A stretch of 64,000 bases of DNA from assembly GCA_958296045.1 (NCBI GenBank), contig CATQHT010000001.1:248001-312000 (forward strand). The letters run 5' to 3'. Positions within the stretch are counted from its first letter, which is position 1; each line of letters begins with the position of its first letter. The notes under the pieces were generated by a model. That model did not search any database and had not been told where the DNA came from. It was given only the letters and a program-made list of their open reading frames with translations. Of this stretch, positions 55,213-64,000 are shown one piece after another. The DNA is from Rhodothermales bacterium (GTDB lineage Bacteria; Bacteroidota; Rhodothermia; Rhodothermales; Bin80). Position numbers and translations under genes: made by a program.

Positions 55213-55526
55213 TTCGCTGGCAGAGGAGCTCAGGTGCCTGGAGTATTCACAGCGGCTGCGTGATCGCGCCAGGGCTGCGCTTGCTGTCACGCACGCATCT
55301 ACGGGGCGTGTGCTCTTTGAAGGAGCGTGTCGGGGTGGTGCGTTGGCTGCCGGGCGACGCGATACTGGATGCGTGGATATTTGCAGGTGGCAACCGTGAG
55401 GTAAAGAGCCTCTGGAGTGCTGGGCGCGCCGTAGTGCAGGAGGGGCGCCACATCAACAGGGAAGCCATCATGCAGTGTGCTGTTCCGGTGTTGCGGCGGC
55501 TTAGGGACCTGTGCAGGGCGGATTGA
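55213..55526 (+). pseudogene. hutF 3' fragment, unit 3
   Basis: Matches the hutF 3' end with the same 86-base deletion as unit 2. A chimeric open frame (55056-55526, GTG start) runs from the repeat junction into the last 57 or so codons of hutF in frame, but the middle is out of frame. Expression is doubtful. Confidence 0.85.
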
Positions 55527-55947
55527 GCTGTGAGCAGCCGGATTCGGAGGCACGCATCGCATCATTCTGCGCAATGCGTGCGCATAGGCAGCGTGGCCAA
55601 TGCACTTCACCTGGAAAAGCCCGAGACTGGCGAGAAGGGACCATCAACGGGTGTCACAATCCTGGACATGCCGATCCGACCGGATCGGGCACGACGATTC
55701 CGCAAGGGCATCAGGCAGTCCTCCCCACTTGCATTGGACTCCAGTGACTGCTGCATGGCAACCCCATTCGTTCCGGGGACAAGGAATTCGCGTTCATAAC
55801 CTGCGTGCGCAGCCGTGTCTAGATGCGCGGTTCCAACCTGCTCCTGCGGCATCGATCGAAAGCAGGGCTACTATGTATTCCATTCGGACCACCCGGAATC
55901 GTCCAGAACGTTGGCTGGCGCAGTCATTGTGCGGAGCGCCGCTCGGC

Positions 55948-56577
55948 CTAATTTAGCGCCAGCGTCAATATGCCCGCTGGGATGCTGATTGCAATGACCC
56001 ACATCACTATGGTAAAGTAGTGCTTCAACGTTTCTCTTAGGGTACGCATCTCGGCCTTAACCTTGCCCATCTCGATCTTGAGCTCACCCATCTCGCCCTT
56101 GAGCTCACCAATCTCGGTATTGACCTTGTCGATCTGCCTCTCCAGCCTATCGCTCCTGGCGCTCTGTTCAGCCGCCACCTGATCGATCTGCCTCTCCAAC
56201 CTATCGCTCCTGGCACTCTGTTCAGTTGCCACCTGATCCATCTTCCTCTCCAACCGGTCACTCTTGGCACTTTGGTCGGTCGCTATCTTATCGATCTTAT
56301 CACTTTGCTTGGTCGCTAAATTCACCATCTCGATAAGAAGGCGAGACTCGGTCTTAGCGACCTTTTCAGTGAGCTCGGAGTTCTGCTTCTGGACGGCTGC
56401 TATCTCGGTCCTAAGTATTGACAGAACGTCTTTAGAAACGTTTTGCCCCGCAAATCTGCGAATGGCCTCCACGAATCTGACTGCGTCTTCAGTCGGCAAG
56501 CCGAGGTCCGCCACCTTCTGCACAGCAAAGGATACATCCTCAGAATCAGAAGCCACGGTGGTTACAATCATAGTCAT
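55948..56577 (-). CDS. Membrane-anchored coiled-coil protein (DUF1640/CCDC90-like), copy C
   Basis: 209 residues from ATG 56577, the same length as copy A but built differently. The stalk has one 11-residue block (SDKIDKIATDQ), two 18-residue blocks (SAKSDRLERKMDQVATEQ and SARSDRLERQIDQVAAEQ), the 20-residue block and three heptads, again 88 residues. It shows the most point changes in the stalk, while the head is almost identical to the other copies. Confidence 0.7.
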   Translation of the reverse strand: MTMIVTTVASDSEDVSFAVQKVADLGLPTEDAVRFVEAIRRFAGQNVSKDVLSILRTEIAAVQKQNSELTEKVAKTESRLLIEMVNLATKQSDKIDKIATDQSAKSDRLERKMDQVATEQSARSDRLERQIDQVAAEQSARSDRLERQIDKVNTEIGELKGEMGELKIEMGKVKAEMRTLRETLKHYFTIVMWVIAISIPAGILTLALN

Positions 56578-56838
56578 TCGTGTTGTGGCTGCTAAGGGCG
56601 TTTCGAGACCGGCGCAAGATGCTGCTTCATAATACGACGCGCGGCTGAGCCACCGGCTCACCGGCCACTTGACACTCTATCGTGGCGGTAAATTGCCCGT
56701 CGAGTGCTCAGTTGCACCGGTCACCGCAATATTTGTTCCGGGCTGAATTGCCCCCAGGCAGTGTTCGCCTTACCAGCGCACAAAGCGGCCTTGAATCCGC
56801 GTGGCAAGCCAGGGCCAGACCATCGACCCTGATCGAAT

Positions 56839-57152
56839 TTCGCTGGCAGAGGAGCTCAGGTGCCTGGAGTATTCACAGCGGCTGCGTGATCGCGCCAGGG
56901 TTGCGCTTGCTGTCACGCACGCATCTACGGGGCGTGCGCTCTTTGAAGGAGCGTGTCGGGGTGGTGCGTTGGCTGCCGGGCGACGCGATACTGGATGCGT
57001 GGATATTTGCAGGTGGCAACCGTGAGGTAAAGAGCCTCTGGAGTGCTGGGCGCGCCGTAGTGCAGGAGGGGCGCCACATCAACAGGGAAGCCATCATGCA
57101 GTGTGCTGTTCCGGTGTTGCGGCGGCTTAGGGACCTGTGCAGGGCGGATTGA
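56839..57152 (+). pseudogene. hutF 3' fragment, unit 4
   Basis: Same truncated, 86-base-deleted hutF tail as in units 2 and 3, with one or two point changes. The same chimeric frame (56682-57152) is open. Confidence 0.85.
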
Positions 57153-57573
57153 GCTGTGAGCAGCCGGATTCGGAGGCACGCATCGCATCATTCTGCGCAA
57201 TGCGTGCGCATAGGCAGCGTGGCCAATGCACTTCACCTGGAAAAGCCCGAGACTGGCGAGAAGGGACCATCAACGGGTGTCATAATCCTGGGCATGCCGA
57301 TCCGACCGGATCGGGCACGACGATTCCGCAAGGGCATCAGGCAGTCCTCCCCAATTACATTGGACTCCAGTGACTGCTGCATGGCAACCCCATTCGTTCC
57401 GGGGACAAGGAATTCGCGTTCATAACCTGCGTGCGCAGCCGTGTGTAGATGCGCGGTTCCAACCTGCTCCTGCGGCATCGATCGAAAGCAGGGCTACTAT
57501 GTATTCCATTCGGACCACCCGGAATCGTCCAGAGCGTTGGCTGGCGCAGTCATTGTGCGGAGCGCCGCTCGGC

Positions 57574-58116
57574 CTAATTCAGCGCCAGCGTCAATATGCC
57601 CGCTGGGATGCTGATTGCAATGACCCACATCACTATGGTAAAGTAGTGCTTCAACGTTTCTTTTACGGTACGCATCTCGGCCTTAAGCGAACCAATCTCG
57701 GCCTTAACCTTGCCCATCTCGATCTTGAGCTCACCCATCTCGCCCTTGAGCGAACCAATCTCGGTATTGACCTTGTCGATCTGCCTCTCCAGCCTGTCGC
57801 TCCTGTCACTCTGGTTGGTCGCTAACTTATCGACCTTATCACTTTGCTTGGTCGCTAAATTCACCATCTCGATAAGAAGGCGAGACTCGGTCTTAGCGAC
57901 CTTTTCAGTGAGCTCGGAGTTCTGCTTCTGGACGGCTGCTATCTCGGTCCTAAGTATTGACAGAACGTCTTTAGAAACGTTTTGCCCCGCAAACCTGCGA
58001 ATGGCCTCCACGAATCTGACTGCGTCTTCAGTCGGCAAGCCGAGGTCCGCCACCTTCTGCACAGCAAAGGATACATCCTCAGAATCAGAAGCCACGGTGG
58101 TTACAATCATAGTCAT
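57574..58116 (-). CDS. Membrane-anchored coiled-coil protein (DUF1640/CCDC90-like), copy D
   Basis: The shortest paralogue, 180 residues from ATG 58116. The stalk has one 11-residue block (SDKVDKLATNQ), no separate 18-residue block, a 20-residue block ending EIGS, and four heptads with VKETLKHYF at the anchor: 59 residues. Compared with copy A it lacks one 11- and one 18-residue block (29 residues), still in frame. Confidence 0.7.
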   Translation of the reverse strand: MTMIVTTVASDSEDVSFAVQKVADLGLPTEDAVRFVEAIRRFAGQNVSKDVLSILRTEIAAVQKQNSELTEKVAKTESRLLIEMVNLATKQSDKVDKLATNQSDRSDRLERQIDKVNTEIGSLKGEMGELKIEMGKVKAEIGSLKAEMRTVKETLKHYFTIVMWVIAISIPAGILTLALN

Positions 58117-58371
58117 TCGTGTTGTGGCTGCTAAGGGCGTTTCGAGACCGGCGCAAGATGCTGCTTCATAATACGACGCGCGGCTGAGCCACCGGCTCAC
58201 CGGCCACTTGACACTCTATCGTGGCGGTAAATTGCCCGTCGAGTGCTCAGTTGCACCGGTCACCGCAATATTTGTTCCGGGCTGAATTGCCCCCAGGCAG
58301 TGTTCGCCTTACCAGCGCACAAAGCGGCCTTGAATCCGCGTGGCAAGCCAGGGCCAGACCATCGACCCTGA

Positions 58372-58896
58372 GCAAAACTACGCCTCGTAAGACGCGGCAT
58401 GCAGCTGATTCGCCCAGGGTGGATGCTGTATCATTCAAACTACTACTCAATGGACGCGTGCAGAACAAGTCGGGCGCATCAACAGCATCGCCAACGCAAT
58501 TAACACAAGCGAAGGCCCGGATAGCCGGCCGCGACATCGCCCAGTTCGCCGGTAGAGACAGGAGAGTTTGGGGCCGCAACAGACCGACTTGGGGACGACT
58601 AGCGATCCCTGGCGTCGCTCTTACCAACATCCTTCTCCAGAGCGACCCCAATGACAAGACCGCCACCCAAACAAGGCCTAACAGCATGGCGGAGCGGCAT
58701 GTCCGCATCGGCTCCATTCGACCGACTCAGGTGAGAACAAGGCGGAGCACCGTCGCCGAGCTTTCGCTCTTCACAGCACACTTGCGCCCTTCCAAGACCG
58801 CTCAGCAACCTCTTGAGCAGAGCGCCGCAAAAGCTGATGGCCTCCAAGAAAGCCAGCCAGCGACCCTGACGCTTCCGTCACCGGTGCGCACCGGAG
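58372..58896. other. Unassigned stretch after the array
   Basis: An open frame on the plus strand (58221-58943) crosses from the repeat into this region, but its sequence is Thr/Arg/Ser-rich and matches no family, so it is not called as a gene. No repeat or RNA gene recognised. Confidence 0.4.
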
Positions 58897-59310
58897 CTAC
58901 TGCTCGCAGCTCAGCATCCACCGGACACCAAACCGGTCGGTGACCATCCCGAAATACGCTCCCCAGAAGGCGTCGTGCAGCGCCATGGTGACCTCGCCGT
59001 CGCGAGAAAGCCCGGCGAATATCTCGCGCACACGCTCCCGGTCCTGCAGCTGCACCGATAACGAAAAGCCGGTGCGATCCGCCGGTGGCTGACCCACACG
59101 CTGCAGCGCGTCGCTGCCCATCAACACGGTGGACCCGACCGGGAGCGAGACATGCATGATGAGATCCGCATGCTCAGGCGCAACCTTCATGTCCTCGGGT
59201 CCCTGCCCGAAGGTGACCATCCTGGTGAACGAGCCGCCAAAACACGAACGGTAGAATTCAAAGGCCTCGCGGCAGTTGCCTTCGAAGTCAAGGTAGGGGT
59301 GGATGACCAT
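58897..59310 (-). CDS. PhnB-like VOC-family protein
   Basis: A 137-residue protein of the glyoxalase/VOC superfamily. PYLDFEGNCREAFEFYRSCFGG at the N-terminus and the C-terminal DAFWGAYFGMVTDRFGVRWMLSCEQ are the PhnB/3-demethylubiquinone-methyltransferase-like signature. The catalytic role is not known for most members. It lies just beyond the tandem array and is divergent from gatC. Confidence 0.85.
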   Translation of the reverse strand: MVIHPYLDFEGNCREAFEFYRSCFGGSFTRMVTFGQGPEDMKVAPEHADLIMHVSLPVGSTVLMGSDALQRVGQPPADRTGFSLSVQLQDRERVREIFAGLSRDGEVTMALHDAFWGAYFGMVTDRFGVRWMLSCEQ

Positions 59311-59551
59311 GGTTTATGGGGCGCCTGTTGATGCGCAGTCAAATCCGGCAGTGCCTGCGCTGTTCCACCGGAGCTTGGCAGTTTCCGAGGCCCAAGAGTC
59401 TTCTCTAGCGCAAGTAAGTCTGACCGAACTGGAGATGAGCCGCGCGGCGCCTCTCAGTTATCCGCCAGACGTAAGCCCGAACGGAAATGTGTTGGGCCCA
59501 ACGGAACAGCGGCGAAGCCCGTCCGTAGGCAGCTTCCCAATGTGCCATGCC

Positions 59552-59842
59552 ATGGCTGTCTCTATTGATGACGTCCGAGTCGTCGCCCGCCTAGCGAGGC
59601 TGGAGTTTAGCGAAAAGCAGGAGGAGCTTCTGACCAATGAGCTCACTGCAGTGCTGGAGTATATGGCGACGCTGGACGAAGTCGATACCGAAGGTATAGC
59701 GCCCATGACGCATGTTCGGGCAGTGGCCCAAGGGGTCAGAGATGACCATGTCAAGGCTGGCATTGGCACCGATGATGCGTTGCGTAACGCGCCCGACACG
59801 TACGCGGACTACTTCAGAGTTCCAAAAGTCCTAGGTGGCTAG
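59552..59842 (+). CDS. gatC: Asp-tRNA(Asn)/Glu-tRNA(Gln) amidotransferase subunit C
   Basis: Small stabilising subunit of the GatCAB amidotransferase that makes Gln-tRNA or Asn-tRNA. From ATG 59552 the 96-residue protein reads MAVSIDDVRVVARLARLEFSEK, then LTAVLEYMATLDEVDTEGIAPMTHV and a C-terminal DYFRVPKVLGG, all typical. A longer frame upstream to 59303 is not family-like. It ends 3 bases before the YfhO gene; gatA and gatB are not in the window. Confidence 0.92.
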   Translation: MAVSIDDVRVVARLARLEFSEKQEELLTNELTAVLEYMATLDEVDTEGIAPMTHVRAVAQGVRDDHVKAGIGTDDALRNAPDTYADYFRVPKVLGG

Positions 59843-59845
59843 CCC

Positions 59846-62344
59846 ATGGCGAGAAAACACGCGCGCCAGGGCAGTCACCGCCCTTCCTGGTGGGATAGCT
59901 TGCCACCACGTGCACAGCACCTGCTTTGCCTTACCGCCCTGGTACTGGTGGCCGCCTATTTTTGCTGGCCGACGCTCTTTTCCGGTCTCCACCTGGTAGG
60001 GAGCGATACGGTGCAGTGGCGGGCAACCGCGGAGTCCATGCTCCAGCACCGCGAAGAGACGGGTGAAGAGCCCCTCTGGGCGACCAACGTGTTTGGCGGT
60101 ATGCCGGGCCTAGTGATCGTGCAGCCTGCCAAAGTGATGCAGATAGATCACCTTTTCGGGTGGCTGCGCCTGTTAAGCTGGCCAATGTCCCACGTCCTCG
60201 CGCTGTTGGCAGGTACCTACTGCTTAGTGTGGTATGTGACCAAAGACAAGCTCTTGGGTCTGTTTGCTGCCTGCGCATACGGATTAACCACGTACCTGCC
60301 GGTGATCCTGGTGGCTGGGCACAACACAAAATATGTGGCGCTTGCTTACGCCCCCTGGCTGCTGTTGGCGTTCATCCACACGATGCGGCGGCCCGGGCTC
60401 TTGTCCGGTCTGCTGTTTGCGGTCGCGGCATCGGTAAGCCTGCGCGCTGGGCATGTACAGATCTCCTACTATGTTGGCATCGTCGGGCTCGTCTGGTGGC
60501 TGGTAGCCTTGGTCTCTGCCGCCCGAGGGCGTGCGTGGCGCCCGTTTGTGCGGTCAACCTTGTGGCTGTTGGGAGGGCTGGTAATAGGCCTCCTTATGGT
60601 GACCCAGACGTACTGGCCTACCCTCGAATACAAGGCGTTTACTATCCGCGGTATGGCCAGCGGCGGTGGCGCAGGGGCGTTGAGTTGGGATTACGCGATG
60701 GCCTGGAGTCAAGGGTGGAGCGAGCTGCTCACCCTGTTCATTGCTGACGCCTTCGGAGGAGGAGGTGCGCAGTACTGGGGCCCGAAGAGCTTCACCGGCG
60801 GTCCCCACTATGTAGGCGGTATCGTCCTCGCATTGGCCATCCTGGCTGTCTGGAAGGTGCGGACTCGCGCGGTGGCAGCTCTGGGCATCGGTGCGGTGCT
60901 GATGACGTTGTTTGCGCTCGGGAGCAACTTTCGTGACCTGAACCGGCTCATGCATGCGCATTTCCCGCTGTTTGATTCCTTCCGGGTGCCAGAGACGTGG
61001 CTTATTGCGGTCGTCCTGGCATTAGCAGTGCTAGCCGCTATTGGACTGCGCTACCTCATCCGGGCGGAGAGAGGCAAAGCAGAAAAGGAGGAGGCACGCA
61101 GATTCGGGGCTGTCTTCGTCGTTTTTGGAGCGCTGGCGAGCGTAGTGCTACTCCTACTGATAGCCAAAGGCGCCTTTTTCAACTTTGAGCGGCCCGGCGA
61201 ACAAGAGCAGTACCAGATGGCGATTGCGCAGCAGGCGCAGCGCGCTCCCAACGATCCAGAAGTGGAAAGGGCTGCGGTACGGTATGTACAGACGCAGCTC
61301 ACCGAGCCGCGCGAAGCGGCGTTCAGTCGCGATGCCCGGCGGACACTGCTTATGCTGCTATTAGCCGGCGGGGGCGTGGTGCTGCTTAGGCGGCGGAAGA
61401 TTTCCGTGTGGGCATTGCAAGCGTTGCTGATTACGCTCACCGTGGTGGATCTGGGCGGCGTTGCGCGCAGGTACTTCAATGAGAGCCACTTGAGCCAACG
61501 CTCTGGGGCGGAGGCGAGGGTCGAAACGCTGCGGCGCGGGATGATTGACGTGGACCAGTTTCTGCTGAACAAGAAGGCCGAGGCCGGAGGCATGGGTTCC
61601 TTCAGGGTTCTGTCCTTAGAAAGGGCCGATCAGACCAAGAACGGTCTGCCTTCCTTTTACCACGAGTCGTTGGGGGGATATAGTGGAGCGAAGCTGCGAC
61701 TGTACCAGGACTTTCTGGAGAACATCCTTTTTGACCAGGCTACGCGCGGCATCAGCGCCAACGCGCTGGACATAATGAACACGCGTTATGTGATTGCGGC
61801 GCAGCCTCTTGCTGGGACGCAGCTCGCCTTTCAAGGAAGCCAGTTCATGGTCCTGGAGAATCCCGATGCGCTGCCCCGCGCCGCGCTTATTGGCCAGTAT
61901 GAGGTGATCGCAGACCCCGAAGCTGCCTGGCGTCGTATGCAGGACCCCTCCTTCGATCCGCGCTCGACGGTTATCCTGGCCGAGTCACCTACCGAGCCGG
62001 TGGCGCCCGTGGATTCTGGAAGTGTAGCGCACGTAGCGCTGGAACGCTATGGTCCGCGAGAGATCGTGCTAAGCATCCAGACGGACGCGCCGCGCCTTCT
62101 GCTTCTTAGCGAGGTGTACTATCCGGCTGGGTGGAAGGCCACCGTAGACGGCGCAGAGGCCACCATTTATCGTGCCGACTATTTGCTACGGGCAGTCCAT
62201 GTCCCGGCTGGAAGCCAGGAAGTGGTATTCAGGTTTGATCCGAATAGCTATGTGGTGGGCCGATGGATCAGTGTGACGTCGACCACGCTGGTTTATTTGG
62301 CAATACTCTTGCTCGGCTTACACGCTTGGCGGAGACGGCGCTGA
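59846..62344 (+). CDS. YfhO-family multi-spanning membrane protein
   Basis: An 832-residue inner-membrane protein with an N-terminal helix (LLCLTALVLVAAYFCWPTLF), a GT-C-like acidic loop after it (GSDTVQWRATAE), and around a dozen further hydrophobic helices. A soluble C-terminal part (from about residue 560) is followed by a last helix near the end. YfhO members are thought to act in glycosylation of lipoteichoic acid or other glycans. It is probably co-transcribed with gatC; a glycosyltransferase gene lies convergently downstream. Confidence 0.85.
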   Translation: MARKHARQGSHRPSWWDSLPPRAQHLLCLTALVLVAAYFCWPTLFSGLHLVGSDTVQWRATAESMLQHREETGEEPLWATNVFGGMPGLVIVQPAKVMQIDHLFGWLRLLSWPMSHVLALLAGTYCLVWYVTKDKLLGLFAACAYGLTTYLPVILVAGHNTKYVALAYAPWLLLAFIHTMRRPGLLSGLLFAVAASVSLRAGHVQISYYVGIVGLVWWLVALVSAARGRAWRPFVRSTLWLLGGLVIGLLMVTQTYWPTLEYKAFTIRGMASGGGAGALSWDYAMAWSQGWSELLTLFIADAFGGGGAQYWGPKSFTGGPHYVGGIVLALAILAVWKVRTRAVAALGIGAVLMTLFALGSNFRDLNRLMHAHFPLFDSFRVPETWLIAVVLALAVLAAIGLRYLIRAERGKAEKEEARRFGAVFVVFGALASVVLLLLIAKGAFFNFERPGEQEQYQMAIAQQAQRAPNDPEVERAAVRYVQTQLTEPREAAFSRDARRTLLMLLLAGGGVVLLRRRKISVWALQALLITLTVVDLGGVARRYFNESHLSQRSGAEARVETLRRGMIDVDQFLLNKKAEAGGMGSFRVLSLERADQTKNGLPSFYHESLGGYSGAKLRLYQDFLENILFDQATRGISANALDIMNTRYVIAAQPLAGTQLAFQGSQFMVLENPDALPRAALIGQYEVIADPEAAWRRMQDPSFDPRSTVILAESPTEPVAPVDSGSVAHVALERYGPREIVLSIQTDAPRLLLLSEVYYPAGWKATVDGAEATIYRADYLLRAVHVPAGSQEVVFRFDPNSYVVGRWISVTSTTLVYLAILLLGLHAWRRRR

Positions 62345-62614
62345 CGCCGGCATTTCGGTTTGGGCGCCCGATTTGGGCTCATGGTCAAGCGGGTGCGGGC
62401 AGGTAAAGGTTGTGGTTACGGTAGCAATTCAATGGCAGCATTGTTGTGCTGGGCCCGGCTAACAATTCTAGGGCTTTAGTCGAAGGGCGACAGGTGTGTT
62501 AGACACGGTTTGGGCAAAGCCACAGTGCACAGCACATTACACTAGTCCCGCGGAGCACGCCGCCGTCAGAATGCGGGTGCCCAGCCTTGTAGGGACGATC
62601 GCTTCTGAGGAGCT
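62345..62614. other. Intergenic stretch between convergent genes
   Basis: 270 bases between the YfhO gene and the glycosyltransferase; no clear terminator stem with a T-run or other element recognised. Confidence 0.4.
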
Positions 62615-63841
62615 CTAGGCTGCAGACTGCAATTCCTGGTAGAGCCGGACGAGCCCTTGTGCCGTGTGATCCCAGCTGTAGCGCTGCTGGATGGCCTGAT
62701 GCCCTGCAATGCCCATCCGACGCCGCAGGTCGGGATCATGATAAAGCGTCAGGATGGCCTCACTCATGCTTTTTGGATCCCCAGACCTGCAGATTATGCC
62801 GCACTGAGCATCATTGATGATCCGCTGCAGGGGTATGCAATCTGTGGCGACAACAGGTCGTTGCAGATACATGTAGTGAAATAGCTTGTGCGGGATAGCT
62901 GCATCAGTCTGAGCGGTTTTCTGACGGGGCAGCATGCATACATCACAGCCCACGATGTAGCTCTTCATGTATTCCTGAGGCCGCCAGCCAGCAAAAATGA
63001 TGTGGTTGCGCAAACCCAATGAGTGAGCCAGGGCCTCAAGGTCGGGCCGGATGCGCCCCTTACCGACTATAAACAGGCGGGCAGGCGCTACGTTGCGAAC
63101 GAGCACCATTGCGCGAATGAGTGTATTAAGCCCCCTGTTCAGCTCAATGGTACCCGTGTACACAAGGCTAAAGGGAGATCGAACTTCCGCGAGCACATCT
63201 CCAAACAACGGATACCGATCAAAGTCCTGCGTATTGATGGTGTTGGGCACCAGGGTGATCTTAGAGCCAGGAATACCCGCTTCCGTCAGGTAACGACGTC
63301 CCTCGTCTGCTACCGCGATGACGCGGTCCGCTGCCAGGAGCCATCGGCGCTGCAGCTTTTTCCAACACGCAATGTTGATGAACAGCTTAGCTGGGTAGCG
63401 CGTGCTCCACGCGTAATCCGAGAGCGTCCTAACCCAGTTTTCATGCAGATCCGCGACCAGCGGTAGCTTCAGGCGTTTGGCACCTGCCAAGCCGCCGCCC
63501 ACCAGGTACAGGTCATGCATATGTAGGCAATCAAACGGGTGGCGCCGGTGGACGCGGGGCAGCAGCCAGGCAAGGAACACCGTCAGTAGTGGCACAGATC
63601 CGGCCATGCCACGCATCCAGTTGCGTAGTTTGCCAGGAACCTTAAACCTCAAGATGGTGATGCCGCGATAGGAGTCCTCGGTGGGACGGTCATCCGGGCC
63701 AATCGAGAGCAGGGTCACCTGCATGCCCGCGCCCAAGAGCGAGAGCGCCTCATTGAGCACGCGGATGTCCTGTGGAAACGGTTGGTCTAGCACCATCAGG
63801 ATTCTGAATGGCTGCACCTGCTGCTGAGCTTTTGGTGGCAT
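62615..63841 (-). CDS. Glycosyltransferase family 4
   Basis: A 408-residue GT-B enzyme: ILMVLDQPFPQDIRVLNEALSLLGAG at the N-terminus, LHMHDLYLVGGGLAGAKRLKLPLVADLHENWV, FSLVYTGTIELNRGLNTLIRAMVLV, RLFIVGKGRIRPDLE and the donor-site stretch AAIPHKLFHYMYLQRPVVATDCIPL. It is likely a surface-glycan transferase; donor unknown. The remaining 159 bases to the window end show no gene. Confidence 0.88.
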   Translation of the reverse strand: MPPKAQQQVQPFRILMVLDQPFPQDIRVLNEALSLLGAGMQVTLLSIGPDDRPTEDSYRGITILRFKVPGKLRNWMRGMAGSVPLLTVFLAWLLPRVHRRHPFDCLHMHDLYLVGGGLAGAKRLKLPLVADLHENWVRTLSDYAWSTRYPAKLFINIACWKKLQRRWLLAADRVIAVADEGRRYLTEAGIPGSKITLVPNTINTQDFDRYPLFGDVLAEVRSPFSLVYTGTIELNRGLNTLIRAMVLVRNVAPARLFIVGKGRIRPDLEALAHSLGLRNHIIFAGWRPQEYMKSYIVGCDVCMLPRQKTAQTDAAIPHKLFHYMYLQRPVVATDCIPLQRIINDAQCGIICRSGDPKSMSEAILTLYHDPDLRRRMGIAGHQAIQQRYSWDHTAQGLVRLYQELQSAA

Positions 63842-64000
63842 ACCTATGAACGTGTTATTGCCTATGGTTGCGGATTAGTGCTCTTGCTATGGCAGCGGAA
63901 GCACTGCCACCGTCTGGAGCTGCTCCGAGCGGGCGACGAGGTCCGGTAGGAGGTGTTTGCGTTGCGTGCAGGATCGATGCGGGGTCCGCTCCGACGCAAT

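Larger units (their letters stand above)
55207..56832. repeat. Tandem unit 3 of four
   Basis: Same order as unit 2 without an insertion: hutF fragment with the 86-base deletion, spacer, coiled-coil gene copy C, upstream segment to CCCTGA. About 1.63 kb, shorter because of the shorter stalk. Confidence 0.9.
56833..58371. repeat. Tandem unit 4 of four
   Basis: Last unit, ending at ACCATCGACCCTGA (58371), where the other units continue into TCGAATTTCGC; here unique sequence GCAAAACTACG begins. It contains a hutF fragment and coiled-coil copy D. Confidence 0.9.

Noticed and set aside
54247-58116. Plus-strand frames antisense to the coiled-coil genes (for example 54617-55006)
   Set aside because: They are open only because the minus-strand coding sequence is repetitive; head and anchor features are on the minus strand.
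47488-58371. CRISPR-like or satellite array
   Set aside because: The repeats are 1.5-1.7 kb units carrying a gene and a hutF tail, not short repeats with unique spacers.
58221-58943. 240-residue frame crossing the end of the array
   Set aside because: Composition is low-complexity, no family match, and its first third is repeat sequence that is not coding in other units.

Overview
The window looks like a chromosomal segment from a Bacteroidota/Rhodothermota-type bacterium (Rhodothermales-like). The evidence is a TonB receptor with an N-terminal carboxypeptidase-regulatory domain paired with a DUF4249 lipoprotein, BamA followed by two tandem OmpH/Skp chaperones, an exported protein usually labelled 'asparagine synthetase B', a YfhO membrane protein, and few recognisable Shine-Dalgarno sites. 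Base composition is moderately GC-rich by eye. No tRNA, rRNA or CRISPR array was seen.

Layout. 1-6.4 kb: decayed DNA around two intact housekeeping genes (pyrF and a YbdK-type ligase), with an istB remnant, a broken Ser/Thr kinase-PEGA gene and an orphan IS3-type orfA. 6.4-15.8 kb, minus strand: a closely packed run TPR protein > exported protein > acyl-CoA thioesterase > RmlD-like reductase > serS > TonB receptor > DUF4249. 15.9-24.3 kb, plus strand: dxr, rseP, bamA, two ompH/skp, panB, surE (isoprenoid precursor synthesis, envelope proteolysis, outer-membrane assembly, pantothenate). 24.3-25.7 kb: old degenerate tandem copies of the convergent surE/threonine-dehydratase junction. 27.2-31.3 kb: glycosyltransferase plus hddC-hddA-gmhA-gmhB, a complete-looking GDP-D-glycero-alpha-D-manno-heptose pathway. 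31.3-38.5 kb: insertion-sequence graveyard (two IS1634 remnants, nested IS66 pieces, a tnpB element with terminal inverted repeats). 38.5-41.6 kb: glycosyltransferase, a degenerate M28-like protein and a small outer-membrane barrel. 41.7-47.9 kb: histidine utilisation, hutI-hutH-hutU on the minus strand and hutF divergent. 47.5-58.4 kb: four tandem units, each a hutF 3' end plus a convergent coiled-coil gene. 58.9-64 kb: VOC protein, gatC, YfhO protein, glycosyltransferase.

Two observations stand out. First, an IS1634 element in unit 2 of the array is itself split by a 2.2-kb element made of three small genes: a ribbon-helix-helix protein, a 62-aa ORF and a large serine recombinase. Its ends share ACCA and carry 13-bp inverted arms. 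Excising it would restore a 602-codon transposase. The recombinase has no stop codon inside the integrated element. In the inferred circle its frame runs through the joined site to a stop 18 codons later, so integration should exchange the protein's C-terminus. Second, the tandem array encodes four membrane-anchored coiled-coil proteins (DUF1640/CCDC90-like) with near-identical heads and anchors. Their stalks differ by whole 7-, 11- and 18-residue blocks, so reading frame and coiled-coil periodicity are kept while length changes.
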